Below are positions 8,885 to 16,426 of a stretch of 24,229 nucleotides of DNA, in pieces. A program made the position numbers and the translations under genes. The stretch comes from Pseudomonadota bacterium (GTDB lineage Bacteria; Desulfobacterota; Syntrophobacteria; Syntrophobacterales; Syntrophobacteraceae): contig JAEZXS010000217.1 of NCBI GenBank assembly GCA_023442755.1, positions 1 through 24,229 on the forward strand, written 5' to 3'. The notes under the pieces are model-generated. The model saw only the letters and a list, made by a program, of their open reading frames with translations. It was not told the origin of the DNA and searched no databases. The first letter of the stretch is position 1. Each line of letters starts with the position of its first letter.

Positions 8885-9300
8885 CACTTTGGTGGTAAGG
8901 AGCGCAAGGAAGTTCAACAGAACTTCCCGATCCGCACCGGTGAGTCCGCGTTCCTCTTCCTCCAGCACTTTATCAAGATTCTCAAAGCCGGTGGTCGGGC
9001 GGGCGTCGTTATCAAGAACACGTTCCTGTCCAATACCGACAATGCCTGTGAGTCTTCGCAAGCAATTGCTCGAAAGCTGCAACCTGCATACCGTTCTCGA
9101 TTGCCCCTGGCGGTACCTTCCAGGGCTCTGGCGTGAAAACCGTGGTGCTCTTCTTTGAGAAAGGCGCACCGACCCGGAAGGTCTGGTTCTACCAGCTTGC
9201 CTCTGGTCGCAGCTTGGGGAAGACGAATCCGCTCAATGATGACGATCTCGCCGAGTTTATCGAGCTTCAGAAGAACTTTGTTTAATCGCCGAAGAGTTGG
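8885..9300 (+). pseudogene. Type I restriction-modification methyltransferase (HsdM) fragment, decayed
   Basis: Three frames must be joined to read a family sequence. Frame one (8885 to about 9044) gives FGGKERKEVQQNFPIRTGES and then FLQHFIKILKAGGRAGVVIK. Frame two (9048-9107) gives VSLRKQLLESCNLHTVLDCP. Frame three (from 9109) gives GGTFQGSGVKTVVLFFEKGA, then KVWFYQL and NPLNDDDLAEFIELQKNFV. A TAA follows at 9283-9285 where the family usually continues, and the same frame resumes with SPKSW, so this stop is a nonsense mutation. The match is to the adenine-methyltransferase core just after the NPPFGG motif. The N-terminal half, hsdS and hsdR are absent, so no function is expected. It runs straight into the integrase remnant. 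Confidence 0.8.
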
Positions 9301-9905
9301 ACTATAGCAGCCCCCTTCTCCAAGGACGACTTGGAAACCGTCATCACAACCGCGTACCAGCACCTTCCAGGGCCATTGCCGCTGGTAATCGAGACCCTGC
9401 CATATTCTGGAATGCGGCGGGGTGAATGCCTGGCAATGCACGTTGACCACTTTGACCTGTCCAATTGCCAATATATGATCTCTGAGACTGAGAAACGCGG
9501 ACATTTGGGCCTGACAAAGACCGGCAAGAGGTTAATCGACCTGCCCGACCACCTGGCAGCCAAGCTGGAGCGGCATATCAAGAATCTCCGCAAGGTTGTA
9601 GGGCCGAGAGTCGGATACCTCTTCCCAGGAATCAATGCCCGCAATGTTCAGAACGCGATGCGGCGAGTCTGCCGCTTAGCTCAGAAGAAGGCATCGCACG
9701 ATCTGCGGCACACATTCGCGAGCTTGCTTCTGATGGATCACGTTAGTCCGGCTTTTGTCCAGCGGCTACTCGGGCATCACTCCATCAGGACGATATTTAT
9801 GGACATTGGTTTCCGGGTGCTGGCCGGGATCGACTGAACCAGGCATTGAGACCACGCTCTGAGTCGAAAGCGCCTGCATCTCCAGGTCTGCGAGTAGTGA
9901 GGTAG
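9301..9905 (+). pseudogene. Tyrosine recombinase/integrase catalytic-domain remnant
   Basis: The frame from the hsdM remnant continues without a stop into PFSKDDLETVITTAYQHLPG, then SGMRRGECLAMHV (catalytic Arg), HDLRHTFASLLLMDHVS (H-x-x-R) and QRLLGHHSI. Just after this the frame shifts: the current frame ends at 9837, while the family tail IYGHWFPGAGRDRLNQAL, with the nucleophilic Tyr, is found in another frame ending at TAG 9903-9905. The usual spacing between GHHS and IYGHW is shortened, consistent with a small deletion that both removed residues and shifted the frame. The N-terminal arm-binding and core-binding domains are missing. It is presumably the dead integrase of an older element at this same locus. 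Confidence 0.82.
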
Positions 9906-9911
9906 GATCAA

Positions 9912-10009
9912 GCGTGGCAGGCAGATTTTGACATGCCACGCAGAGCGGAATGCCTTGACAGGTAAGGACGTACAAAAAAAACCACGCTTGCGTGGCAGGC
10001 AGCGTGGCA
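9912..10009. repeat. Cluster of GCGTGGCA repeats beside the dead integrase
   Basis: GCGTGGCA occurs directly at 9912-9919, 9990-9997 and 10002-10009 and inverted (TGCCACGC) at 9934-9941; CCACGC at 9982-9987 forms a short palindrome with the next copy. Two copies continue as GCGTGGCAGGCA. The arrangement next to an integrase remnant resembles arm-type integrase-binding sites, but that role is inferred. Confidence 0.5.
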
Positions 10010-10043
10010 AATTCGGTACTTAACGACGGTTTTCATTATGGTG

Positions 10044-10060
10044 TGCCGAAGCGGGGACTC
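10044..10060. repeat. Left attachment-site repeat (att) of the tRNA-Leu element
   Basis: TGCCGAAGCGGGGACTC is identical to the 3' end of the tRNA-Leu gene at 19238-19254 in the same orientation. Similarity extends 10 more bases with four mismatches. This is the footprint expected when a tyrosine integrase recombines at a tRNA 3' end. It marks the far boundary of the integrated element. Confidence 0.85.
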
Positions 10061-10118
10061 AAGTCCTGACATTTCTATCCTCCTGAATTACTTGATAAAT
10101 CAGCCTTCGCATTCTGGT

Positions 10119-10142
10119 GTGTACCTCACTTGTGTACCTCAC
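10119..10142. repeat. Paired GTGTACCTCAC repeats near the left att site
   Basis: GTGTACCTCAC occurs at 10119-10129 and again at 10132-10142, a 13-base period. The same 11-mer is found at 19163-19173 next to the other att site and in front of the integrase gene. Presence at both ends suggests arm-type binding sites for the element's integrase or an excision factor. Confidence 0.55.
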
Positions 10143-10193
10143 CTTTCAACCATAAAACCTGTTTGGAAAGGAAATCATCGCCACCCAAGTTGA

Positions 10194-10577
10194 TCATGGT
10201 GCAGCCTTTTTCAGTGGCTTTTCTCTCTCGATTCTTTTGCCGTTTCTGCATTCGACTTCGATATAGTGACCTTCCTTCACAGTTTTATCGGTAATCTCGA
10301 AGCTTCCTGTCATTGGTCGGACATTGTAAAACTCAACCAGTTCGGTGAACAGATTCAGACGAAGGTTCAACATCTCTGGATCAAAGTGGGGTGAATGTTC
10401 GAGTATTCTTGTCTTGAGAAAATCAATGTTCTTCCACTTCTTTGCATTATAGCGACAAACGGTCTTCACGAACTGGAAAAATCTTTCTTTGTCATTCCAG
10501 TGCGGTGAGTCAGGAAAGTTATTCATCCACATGATGAAACAACACTCCACTGGGGTCTTAATTTTACGAAGCGGCAT
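10194..10577 (-). CDS. Hypothetical protein, distal gene of the element
   Basis: A 127-residue protein with no family I recognise. The start ATG at 10577 has GGAG six bases upstream, supporting translation. It is rich in aromatic and charged residues (FPDSPHWNDKERFFQFVKTV, LRLNLFTELVEFYNVRP), has no membrane segment or signal peptide, and ends in a basic tail (RNGKRIEREKPLKKAAP). It looks like a soluble helical protein with a short beta-rich C-terminal part. It is the last gene before the left att region and lies about 120 bases after the pentapeptide-repeat gene in the same direction, so it may be cargo or a late member of that operon. Confidence 0.6.
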   Translation of the reverse strand: MPLRKIKTPVECCFIMWMNNFPDSPHWNDKERFFQFVKTVCRYNAKKWKNIDFLKTRILEHSPHFDPEMLNLRLNLFTELVEFYNVRPMTGSFEITDKTVKEGHYIEVECRNGKRIEREKPLKKAAP

Positions 10578-10698
10578 TTATGTCTCCATCCATCTCCGTA
10601 TTTTTGCTTGGTGCGCCGACTTTTTCCGATACTGCTGCATCAATTCACGTTTACTTTAAATCTGCTGCTCTGCTTCGTACCCTCTGAAGACAACGGTA

Positions 10699-11706
10699 TC
10701 ATGAATTAGGTTCATCAGTATTACTATTGTTGTCATCACGGTATCGTGGTTTTCGCTTCATGAACCATTCAGGTTCTTCGAACAGCTTGGGGTTCATTTG
10801 TTTCAGTCGAGATATATTTAAGCGTTTCTCCATCTCTGGACTAAACCTAGCATCGTAAAGTGTTTCGACTTCAGATAGTTGCTTTTGAGTGATGTCATCT
10901 GAATCTTTGAAGTTGGTATAGTGGAAAAATGCTCCTTCAAGGTTAGTATGATGAAAATGAACCTCATCGATAATTGAGAAGGCAAAGTCAACATTTGTCA
11001 AATCGTGCCATGCCAAATCAACATAATTAAAGTTGGTATTATGAAAGGATATCGATTCAAGAATACATTGCATATAGTTAACATAAGTCAACTTGGCATG
11101 ACTGAAATCTGTTCTGGTCATATCACATTCATCAAAGTCGAAGCTGTTAAATTCTGTGTTGTAGAAATTACATCCAGTTAAATTGCAGTTATAAAATGTC
11201 CCACTATCGAATGTTGAACCACTGAAATCAGAGTTGACAAGATTGAATCCGTCCAATACCACATACTCGAAGTAACATCCCGACAGATCGATTCTCGTTA
11301 CGCCCCTCTTGTTCAGCATTGAAATCAGCATCCTGAGTTGGCGTGAGACTTCCTTGGTTTTGAGTCCACGAAGGTTATTGATCTCTTCTTGATACCTCTG
11401 AATCTCAGAGAGAGTCTGTCCTTTCTTTGTGAGCCAGAACACGATTATTCCAAGTACAAACATGTTAAGAACTAGCCCATGCGCTCCAGCTAACACTCTC
11501 TTGTAGAACTCCTCATCGTAGTATTTGGATGATAGGGCAATAATACCAATTGTAACAATTATAAATGCCATGATATAAATAGCGAAATAATTAACAATAA
11601 ACTTTCCATATGACTTTTTGATCCAAGTTACCAATAATCCTTCCTTAAAATCGAAGACCTCTTTTAGGGTGATCCGCCTTCGTTTTCGGTGCTTAGGTTT
11701 TTTCAT
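10699..11706 (-). CDS. Pentapeptide-repeat membrane protein
   Basis: 335 residues. A basic N-terminus (MKKPKHRKRRR) is followed by two hydrophobic segments at about 36-60 (YFAIYIMAFIIVTIGIIAL) and 75-95 (GLVLNMFVLGIIVFWL), then a coiled-coil-like stretch. From about 138 to 265 there is a long series of pentapeptide-type repeats (A/S-D/N-F/L-x-x), for example NLVNSDFSGSTF, NLTGCNFYNTEF and NTNFNYVDL. Such repeats fold into a right-handed quadrilateral beta-helix. The predicted form is a membrane-anchored protein with a cytoplasmic beta-helix. Its ATG is two bases after the stop of the upstream recombinase, with only a weak binding site of its own, so translation is probably coupled. Function is unknown; partner binding, gyrase protection or membrane sensing are all possible. 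Confidence 0.85.
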   Translation of the reverse strand: MKKPKHRKRRRITLKEVFDFKEGLLVTWIKKSYGKFIVNYFAIYIMAFIIVTIGIIALSSKYYDEEFYKRVLAGAHGLVLNMFVLGIIVFWLTKKGQTLSEIQRYQEEINNLRGLKTKEVSRQLRMLISMLNKRGVTRIDLSGCYFEYVVLDGFNLVNSDFSGSTFDSGTFYNCNLTGCNFYNTEFNSFDFDECDMTRTDFSHAKLTYVNYMQCILESISFHNTNFNYVDLAWHDLTNVDFAFSIIDEVHFHHTNLEGAFFHYTNFKDSDDITQKQLSEVETLYDARFSPEMEKRLNISRLKQMNPKLFEEPEWFMKRKPRYRDDNNSNTDEPNS

Positions 11707-11708
11707 AA

Positions 11709-12386
11709 TCAGATCATCCCTCTATCTCGCAGAATCTGTTTAGCCTCATGACCGGACAAACGGAGATACAGAGCCGTGGTGTTGAGGCTTGAGTGTCCAA
11801 GTAAGTCCTGAACCACTGTCACAGGTATCCCTGCTCGAAGAAGCTCGATGCTTCTGGAGTGCCTCAAGATATGCGGATGTCCCAAATCCTTCGGTACTTC
11901 TGCTTCTGCTGCAAGTTGATAAAATCGCTTTCGGAAACTGGCGGCATCGATGTGGAATGGGTTTGGATCATCGTGGGATATCTCACCCTTCGCCGTATGC
12001 TGCGCAACCTGTAATCGATAGTTCGAGATTTCAGCAATCAGATTGGATGGAACCGGAATAATCCGAGAGGGGGGACGCTTCTTAGTATGCCGCCCACGTG
12101 GTGAGTGCTGTTTCAAGGTTAAAAGTTTCAACTCACCATTCCTGTAATCGATGTCGGAGTCAGGACTGATGCTCAGGACTTCGGACAGTCTGGCTCCAGT
12201 GTAACGAAGAACAAGGTAGATCAGCCAGTGCCTCCCACGCCTTACATACTGCTTTGGTGAAGGAGCCGCATCGAAAAACTTTTGGTAAGCTGCGGTAAGC
12301 GCATTGATTTGGTGTTCGGTAAGGTACTGAATGTTAGTCTTCGTAGTCGGAACCAGTGATGAAGTCTTGAGTGGAACAAGATGCAT
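11709..12386 (-). CDS. Compact tyrosine recombinase (XerC/D-like, catalytic domain with short N-terminus)
   Basis: 225 residues from the ATG at 12386, which has AAAGGAG directly upstream; an earlier in-frame start at 12482 would run over the repeat sites. The catalytic set is complete: R66 in RYTGARLSEV, H172-x-x-R175 in PHILRHSRSI, H198 in LLGHSS and Y207 in TALYLRL. The protein is shorter than XerC/D (about 300) because the N-terminal SAM-like core-binding domain is reduced. It is distinct from the large integrase at the tRNA end, so it is unlikely to be the element's main integrase. It may act on local sites: two inverted-repeat sites lie immediately upstream. It is coupled to the pentapeptide-repeat gene. 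Confidence 0.85.
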   Translation of the reverse strand: MHLVPLKTSSLVPTTKTNIQYLTEHQINALTAAYQKFFDAAPSPKQYVRRGRHWLIYLVLRYTGARLSEVLSISPDSDIDYRNGELKLLTLKQHSPRGRHTKKRPPSRIIPVPSNLIAEISNYRLQVAQHTAKGEISHDDPNPFHIDAASFRKRFYQLAAEAEVPKDLGHPHILRHSRSIELLRAGIPVTVVQDLLGHSSLNTTALYLRLSGHEAKQILRDRGMI

Positions 12387-12397
12387 TATCTCTCCTT

Positions 12398-12426
12398 TGC
12401 ACGTTATTTCCGACAATTTTCGTGCA
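12398..12426. promoter_or_regulatory. Inverted-repeat site 2 in front of the compact recombinase
   Basis: TGCACG (12398-12403) and CGTGCA (12421-12426) form a 29-base inverted repeat ending next to the ribosome-binding site of the recombinase gene. It shares the 13-mer CAATTTTCGTGCA with site 1. Binding here would occlude translation or transcription start, suggesting autoregulation or a recombination core site. Confidence 0.5.
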
Positions 12427-12494
12427 TAATGTACCAAAAAATCCGCCCGTTTGCAAGGGAAAACGGCTCCAATGCACCCCAATGTAAAGCAAAA

Positions 12495-12520
12495 TGCACG
12501 ATAATCTCAATTTTCGTGCA
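12495..12520. promoter_or_regulatory. Inverted-repeat site 1 upstream of the compact recombinase
   Basis: TGCACG (12495-12500) and CGTGCA (12515-12520) lie in a 26-base imperfect palindrome whose 11-base arms match at 9 positions. It shares the 13-mer CAATTTTCGTGCA with site 2, about 94 bases away in the same orientation. Arms of 11 bases around a short centre resemble tyrosine-recombinase core sites. Confidence 0.5.
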
Positions 12521-12538
12521 AAGACTCTTTACGGAAAG

Positions 12539-12662
12539 TCAATTCTTGATTGCAAGATGGATGGCTTCTTCGGTGTATTGTCCACCGGAGGTGGATGCTA
12601 TGCGGAGTAGCTCGTCATCGTCTATTTTCAGCGAAAATACGCTCCAAATATTTATTCGACAT
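12539..12662 (-). pseudogene. Short antitoxin-like frame interrupted at a T-run
   Basis: An excellent ribosome-binding site (GGAGGAGG) precedes the ATG at 12662. The frame then reads MSNKYLERIFAENRR and stops. From a run of four T (12634-12637) the next frame reads SLKIDDDELLRIASTSGGQY and continues TEEAIHLAIKN to a TGA at 12539-12541. Removing one base at the run gives one 40-residue protein. The joined sequence resembles a VapB-type or ribbon-helix-helix antitoxin in length and style, but this is a resemblance by eye only. It follows the nuclease-helicase gene by 27 bases and precedes the recombinase. Either it is inactivated, or the run is a sequencing error. Confidence 0.4.
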
Positions 12663-12689
12663 GCCTAACCTCCTCCCGAATTTTGCTCC

Positions 12690-14627
12690 TTAGCGACTCC
12701 TCTTCAGACACGCTTTCAATGAGCTTAGAGTGGTAGGATCTTCGCAGTAGATTGCCAATCCCTTCCTTCCTCTGGACATCAATATCCTATATCGGTTTAT
12801 CAGTCTTCGGATTACAATCTCCATCAGGATTTCATCGTGATTTTCTTGGACGTGGTTTGCAATAGTCCGAAGAGCAGGACCATACGCCCTACCAATAATA
12901 TCAGTGATGTCATGTGGGTTGCACAGTACAAAATTAATCCTGTCTCCCTGACAAAGAACCCGCAAATCCCGCCCCCAAAACAACCCTGCGTAATCCAGTT
13001 CGAACCCTTGACACCCATAAACAGAGGCACAGGTTTGGAATTGGTGTCGTATATTTCTGTTACGCCACCAAATATCGTATTCCGAAGGTTGCATCAACCA
13101 ATGAACGGGAGGATCAAGAATGCGGAGTGTATTGCCATTGCGTCCATCGGAATAGGTGTAAGATGCCAACAATCCGCAATCATGCGTTCGGGATTTTTTC
13201 CGCAAGAAATCAATGACTTCTGATGGATGATCGAAAAGCTCCAGTTCATAGCATTGAGGGGAATGTACAATATTACCTTGGAAAAATTCGGTCAGCCATC
13301 TATGCTGATCTGGCGGAAGCCTGTGTTGCTCATTCATTGATAGCTCAAAAATCGGATCATTAGGGAAAAGTCTCTGCCATGTCTGTTTCAATGTATTTCG
13401 TGAACCAGCATCGTCGTCATTGAGAACTTGACCTTCATCGAAAAGACAAACGACAACCCTACCCGCATGAAACAAAGACTCAATCTGTGATAAATCTTGG
13501 AGATTTCCGTTAGGATTTCTGTGAGGGATACGGTGCGCCTCATCGACAACGATCAAGTCGTAAATGGGCAACCTTGATGGAGATTCAGACAGCAGTCGCT
13601 TGACCTTCGGGTAAATGCCAGCGTTAGGACCACCGCCTTTCACATATTGAACTAATGCACCTCCTTGTCCTGCTCCAGCGGCTTGATCAATCGCACGTCG
13701 AACAACTTGGCATAGTCGGTTATTCCTTAAGGCAAGAACAACGCGACTATCCCTGTCCAATGAAAGCTGATTTATCATGGAGTGTAGACCGACTATGGTT
13801 TTACCACAGCCGGGATCTCCCGATATTAAGATCAAAGTGTGACCTTTGAATTCCCTAATCGCTGACTCGATTTGACCTACAATTTCCTGTTGTGCAGGAG
13901 TCAAGTCAATCGGAAGACCACCAAGAGCGTTTTGGATGCCACTGGTTAAATATGGAAGCCTCCGTAGTAGATTAGAAGCGAACTCACAAGATTGCTTATA
14001 ATGCCCATCCCTGAATTTGTTAAATATTCCTAAATCAGAGCCACCAGAAAACAGCTTGTAAAGGTAATCCGAATACTGCTTACAGGCATCCTTAATTCCC
14101 CATGTTATACATTTTACATCTGAGTGATCATATTTTTTGGCTTGCGCAGGGGTAAGTTCCGTCAAAAACACCGCTCCGTACCATCTATAATCATTCCCTA
14201 ACTCATGGAACAGCCTTGCTCTCTCCTTGTATTGTAATGCCTGTTGTGAAGGGGAAAGATGAATCCTGCCGCCAACATTAACATATTCTGTATTCGTTAT
14301 AGGATTGTAGGTTTGCCATCTTTTCATTTCGAAAACCAAAGCATTACAAACTCCCTTCTCATCAGAGCCAATTATGATTCCATCGCATCTTCCAAGGTGA
14401 CCGGGGATATCATACTCTAAAAGAAGATATGTTCTATTGAAAGGGATGTTCGCGCTTAAAAGAAGTCGTTCAATGGCGGGAGCGTCCTCAGTCCAGATAA
14501 GCTCTTCATGAGGGGTCAATTTGTGTCCGCCAGTCTGCTCACGGTTTTTGGAAATGGCGGGTCCGATTGTGCTTTTTCGTGCCAAATTAAAAAACTGATC
14601 AACAGTACCAGCAAAACCGATTGCCAT
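12690..14627 (-). CDS. DUF2075-type helicase/ATPase with N-terminal PD-(D/E)XK-like nuclease region
   Basis: 645 residues from the ATG at 14627 (GGGAG seven bases upstream; an in-frame start 24 bases earlier overlaps this site). The first 130 residues contain GRCDGII followed by ALVFEMKRW, giving D82...E100-x-K102, a plausible PD-(D/E)XK nuclease centre. The ATPase region has Walker A ISGDPGCGKT at 270-277, Walker B LIVVDEAHR at 360-366, then FDEGQVLN, SVYGCQGFELDYAGLFWGRD and a final NRYRILMSRGRKG, the order found in SF1-like DUF2075 (Schlafen-like group) ATPases. Such nuclease-helicase fusions are frequent in bacterial defence islands. The upstream unknown gene shares direction and probably transcript. 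No interior stop or frameshift is seen, so the gene looks functional. Confidence 0.82.
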   Translation of the reverse strand: MAIGFAGTVDQFFNLARKSTIGPAISKNREQTGGHKLTPHEELIWTEDAPAIERLLLSANIPFNRTYLLLEYDIPGHLGRCDGIIIGSDEKGVCNALVFEMKRWQTYNPITNTEYVNVGGRIHLSPSQQALQYKERARLFHELGNDYRWYGAVFLTELTPAQAKKYDHSDVKCITWGIKDACKQYSDYLYKLFSGGSDLGIFNKFRDGHYKQSCEFASNLLRRLPYLTSGIQNALGGLPIDLTPAQQEIVGQIESAIREFKGHTLILISGDPGCGKTIVGLHSMINQLSLDRDSRVVLALRNNRLCQVVRRAIDQAAGAGQGGALVQYVKGGGPNAGIYPKVKRLLSESPSRLPIYDLIVVDEAHRIPHRNPNGNLQDLSQIESLFHAGRVVVCLFDEGQVLNDDDAGSRNTLKQTWQRLFPNDPIFELSMNEQHRLPPDQHRWLTEFFQGNIVHSPQCYELELFDHPSEVIDFLRKKSRTHDCGLLASYTYSDGRNGNTLRILDPPVHWLMQPSEYDIWWRNRNIRHQFQTCASVYGCQGFELDYAGLFWGRDLRVLCQGDRINFVLCNPHDITDIIGRAYGPALRTIANHVQENHDEILMEIVIRRLINRYRILMSRGRKGLAIYCEDPTTLSSLKACLKRSR

Positions 14628-14807
14628 CTCGTAACTCCCGCTGAATATCACTTTTGCGATGTAGGGCTAAATCGATTCCTGCGTTCTTCTTCTGACCTCT
14701 GTCAACCTATTACGGAATACCACTATTGGGGCGGGATGTCACGTATCCATTGCCGATGATATCTCAGAAAGGCAGTGGTTCGATTCCAGAAGGGCATTAA
14801 GATATGG

Positions 14808-15667
14808 CTACTTTATTTCATCATCGGGAAAATAGGTGCGGCAAACGGTAAGAATGTCATCAAACCGCAGTGATGGAATGGGGAGTGGACGTTTAAAACA
14901 CCGAAAATACGGTAGATATTTACCTAGAACCTCATAAAAAAGTAGCGGGACGGATAGTCCGATTTCCTGAATGGGGCATCATCGGTCAGTGTAGCTTCCT
15001 GCCCTTTATAGCAGACAAAGCGCATCCATGAGTTGCCCATGTCCAAAATTCCGCTTACCTGTTCACTGCTAAACCCACCCAAAGCAGTAAGCTTGTATGA
15101 CTTACCCCTCACATGTCGGTTTTCTCGATTATCTTCGGCAATTGATAGTGATGTCATTAAAGATGGTCGTGAGTCACGGATTTGCATCCAAGAAGGCTTC
15201 GATGCCGAAGCCTTGGCGCAATACCCAACCATATGAAGCAACGCCCCACGGTGTAGAGTAATGTTGCCAATCATGGTTGTGCTCTGGATAGGAACAATCT
15301 GGTCCATAAGAAGAGACTGGGGGAGGTTCACTTTGGTTGCGATAACACTTTCGAACCATTTCTGGACGAAATCCACGGAGACTTCTCGACATGTCGGTGC
15401 ATCTCGGTCAGGTTGACAACTATAGCTTGACACAATGGTTTCAAGAAAAAATGTGAACAGATCGGCAGTTCGGTAAATCTCAACCCCTTGGATTCCCAAT
15501 CTATTGGCGATGAGGCAACCGACTGATCCTTGAAGATTACTCAGATTAGAATGTCGGATTTTGGTGCGACTTCGGATCAGGTAAATGATTTGTCCATCGA
15601 GAACGGTTGGGTTCCGAAGGCAAAGATTCAATTCCTTAGGAAGGATATCCATTAGTAGGCTGCTCAT
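14808..15667 (-). CDS. Unknown protein, first gene behind a strong promoter; probable frameshift near the 3' end
   Basis: I do not recognise this family. The main frame runs from the ATG at 15667 (alternatives at 15697 and 15649) to a TAG at 14924-14926, about 247 residues, mixed alpha/beta with no membrane segment. Near its end, at a run of six T (plus-strand A-run 14936-14941), the -1 frame continues as YEVLGKYLPYFRCFKRPLPI and PSLRFDDILTVCRTYFPDDE to a TAG at 14808-14810. This is a much more protein-like tail than the in-frame ending. One additional T would restore a protein of about 286 residues. A second T-run just before the start makes the N-terminus uncertain too. It lies upstream of the nuclease-helicase in the same direction and could be its partner. 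Confidence 0.6.
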
Positions 15668-15709
15668 CACAAAAAATCCCCACATGGTTATTAACATCGC
15701 TCATATGTT

Positions 15710-15738
15710 TATATATCACGAAACAATTTGAATTGCAA
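15710..15738 (-). promoter_or_regulatory. Sigma-70-type promoter for the unknown gene and nuclease-helicase
   Basis: On the minus strand TTGCAA (15738-15733) is followed after exactly 17 bases by TATATA (15715-15710), with TATAAA overlapping. It ends 43 bases before the ATG at 15667. This is the best promoter match seen in the element and would drive the leftward genes. Confidence 0.6.
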
Positions 15739-16106
15739 GTATCTATAAATGGACTACTTAAAAATAAATACATTGATAATTGAGTCCATGTATGAATGAG
15801 GGGGGTGCAGAATGTCACTATTTGAAATAGCTCTTGTATTTAGAGTTGACTTTTCTAGCTTTTGGACAATAAATATAAAGGGTGGCTTATGGTATGAGAC
15901 ACTACTAATTACAAAAATGTACTTGCAGTGATGTAGTTCAAGGAACTGTAAAACAAGGGATTATGTACCTAGCTTGTTCAACTTTCAGCGATGTAGGTTT
16001 CTGTTGAAGAACATGTGATTTATCGATGTATCAGGTTGAAATAAAGATCATGTGTATATGAAGTGCATTCAGGATTCAAAGCAGAGCCTTTACTTGAGGA
16101 ACGAAG
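15739..16106. other. AT-rich spacer within the element
   Basis: No gene is convincingly supported. The motif GATGTA recurs at 15930, 15990 and 16024 (as GTGATGTAG, GCGATGTAG and TCGATGTAT), which may mark binding sites or nothing. A 39-codon plus-strand frame at 15812-15931 has a purine-rich upstream stretch but no protein-like character I would trust. Confidence 0.35.
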
Positions 16107-16426
16107 TCACGGAACAAAGATGGTAGGTAGTTGGTGTAGTTTGTTCCAATCAAAGTAGCTTTTAAGACCATAATATGTAATGAGAACAGATAATGACCAG
16201 CGCACTCTTGATCTAAACCGTATCTGTTCATCGATATTGACCAATTGAAAGCTGGTCCCGCTCTCGATGTTTACAGCACCAAACGGAAGCGACTCGCGCA
16301 AGTAAAATCGTGCGCTTCAGCGGCGCAAGACGCTCCCGTATGCAGAAAATCGAGATAATCAACGATGTCATCCCCATTGATAATCGCCGCAATCGGTATT
16401 TGGCTCAGAATGGAAATCCCTTCATC
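16107..16426 (-). pseudogene. Unknown small protein, frame broken at a T-run
   Basis: A frame beginning directly after a TAG (16429-16427) reads DEGISILSQIPIAAIINGDD, then IVDYLDFLHTGASCAAEAHD, and ends at 16271. At a run of four T (plus-strand A-run 16304-16307) the -1 frame carries on as FYLRESLPFGAVNIESGTSF, then QLVNIDEQIRFRSRVRWSLS, and stops at 16107. One extra T would give one protein of roughly 108 residues. No ATG start with a good site is evident; the frame overlaps the end of the replication-initiator gene. The family is not recognised. It may be the decayed next gene of the replication module, or a homopolymer error may be hiding an intact one. Confidence 0.35.

Noticed and set aside
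9912..10009. Possible CRISPR array
   Set aside because: The repeated unit is only 8-12 bases, spacing is irregular and one copy is inverted; no cas gene is nearby.
15812..15931. 39-codon plus-strand frame with GGGGGG upstream
   Set aside because: It is the only plus-strand candidate in an otherwise leftward element and has no protein-like conservation signal that I can see.
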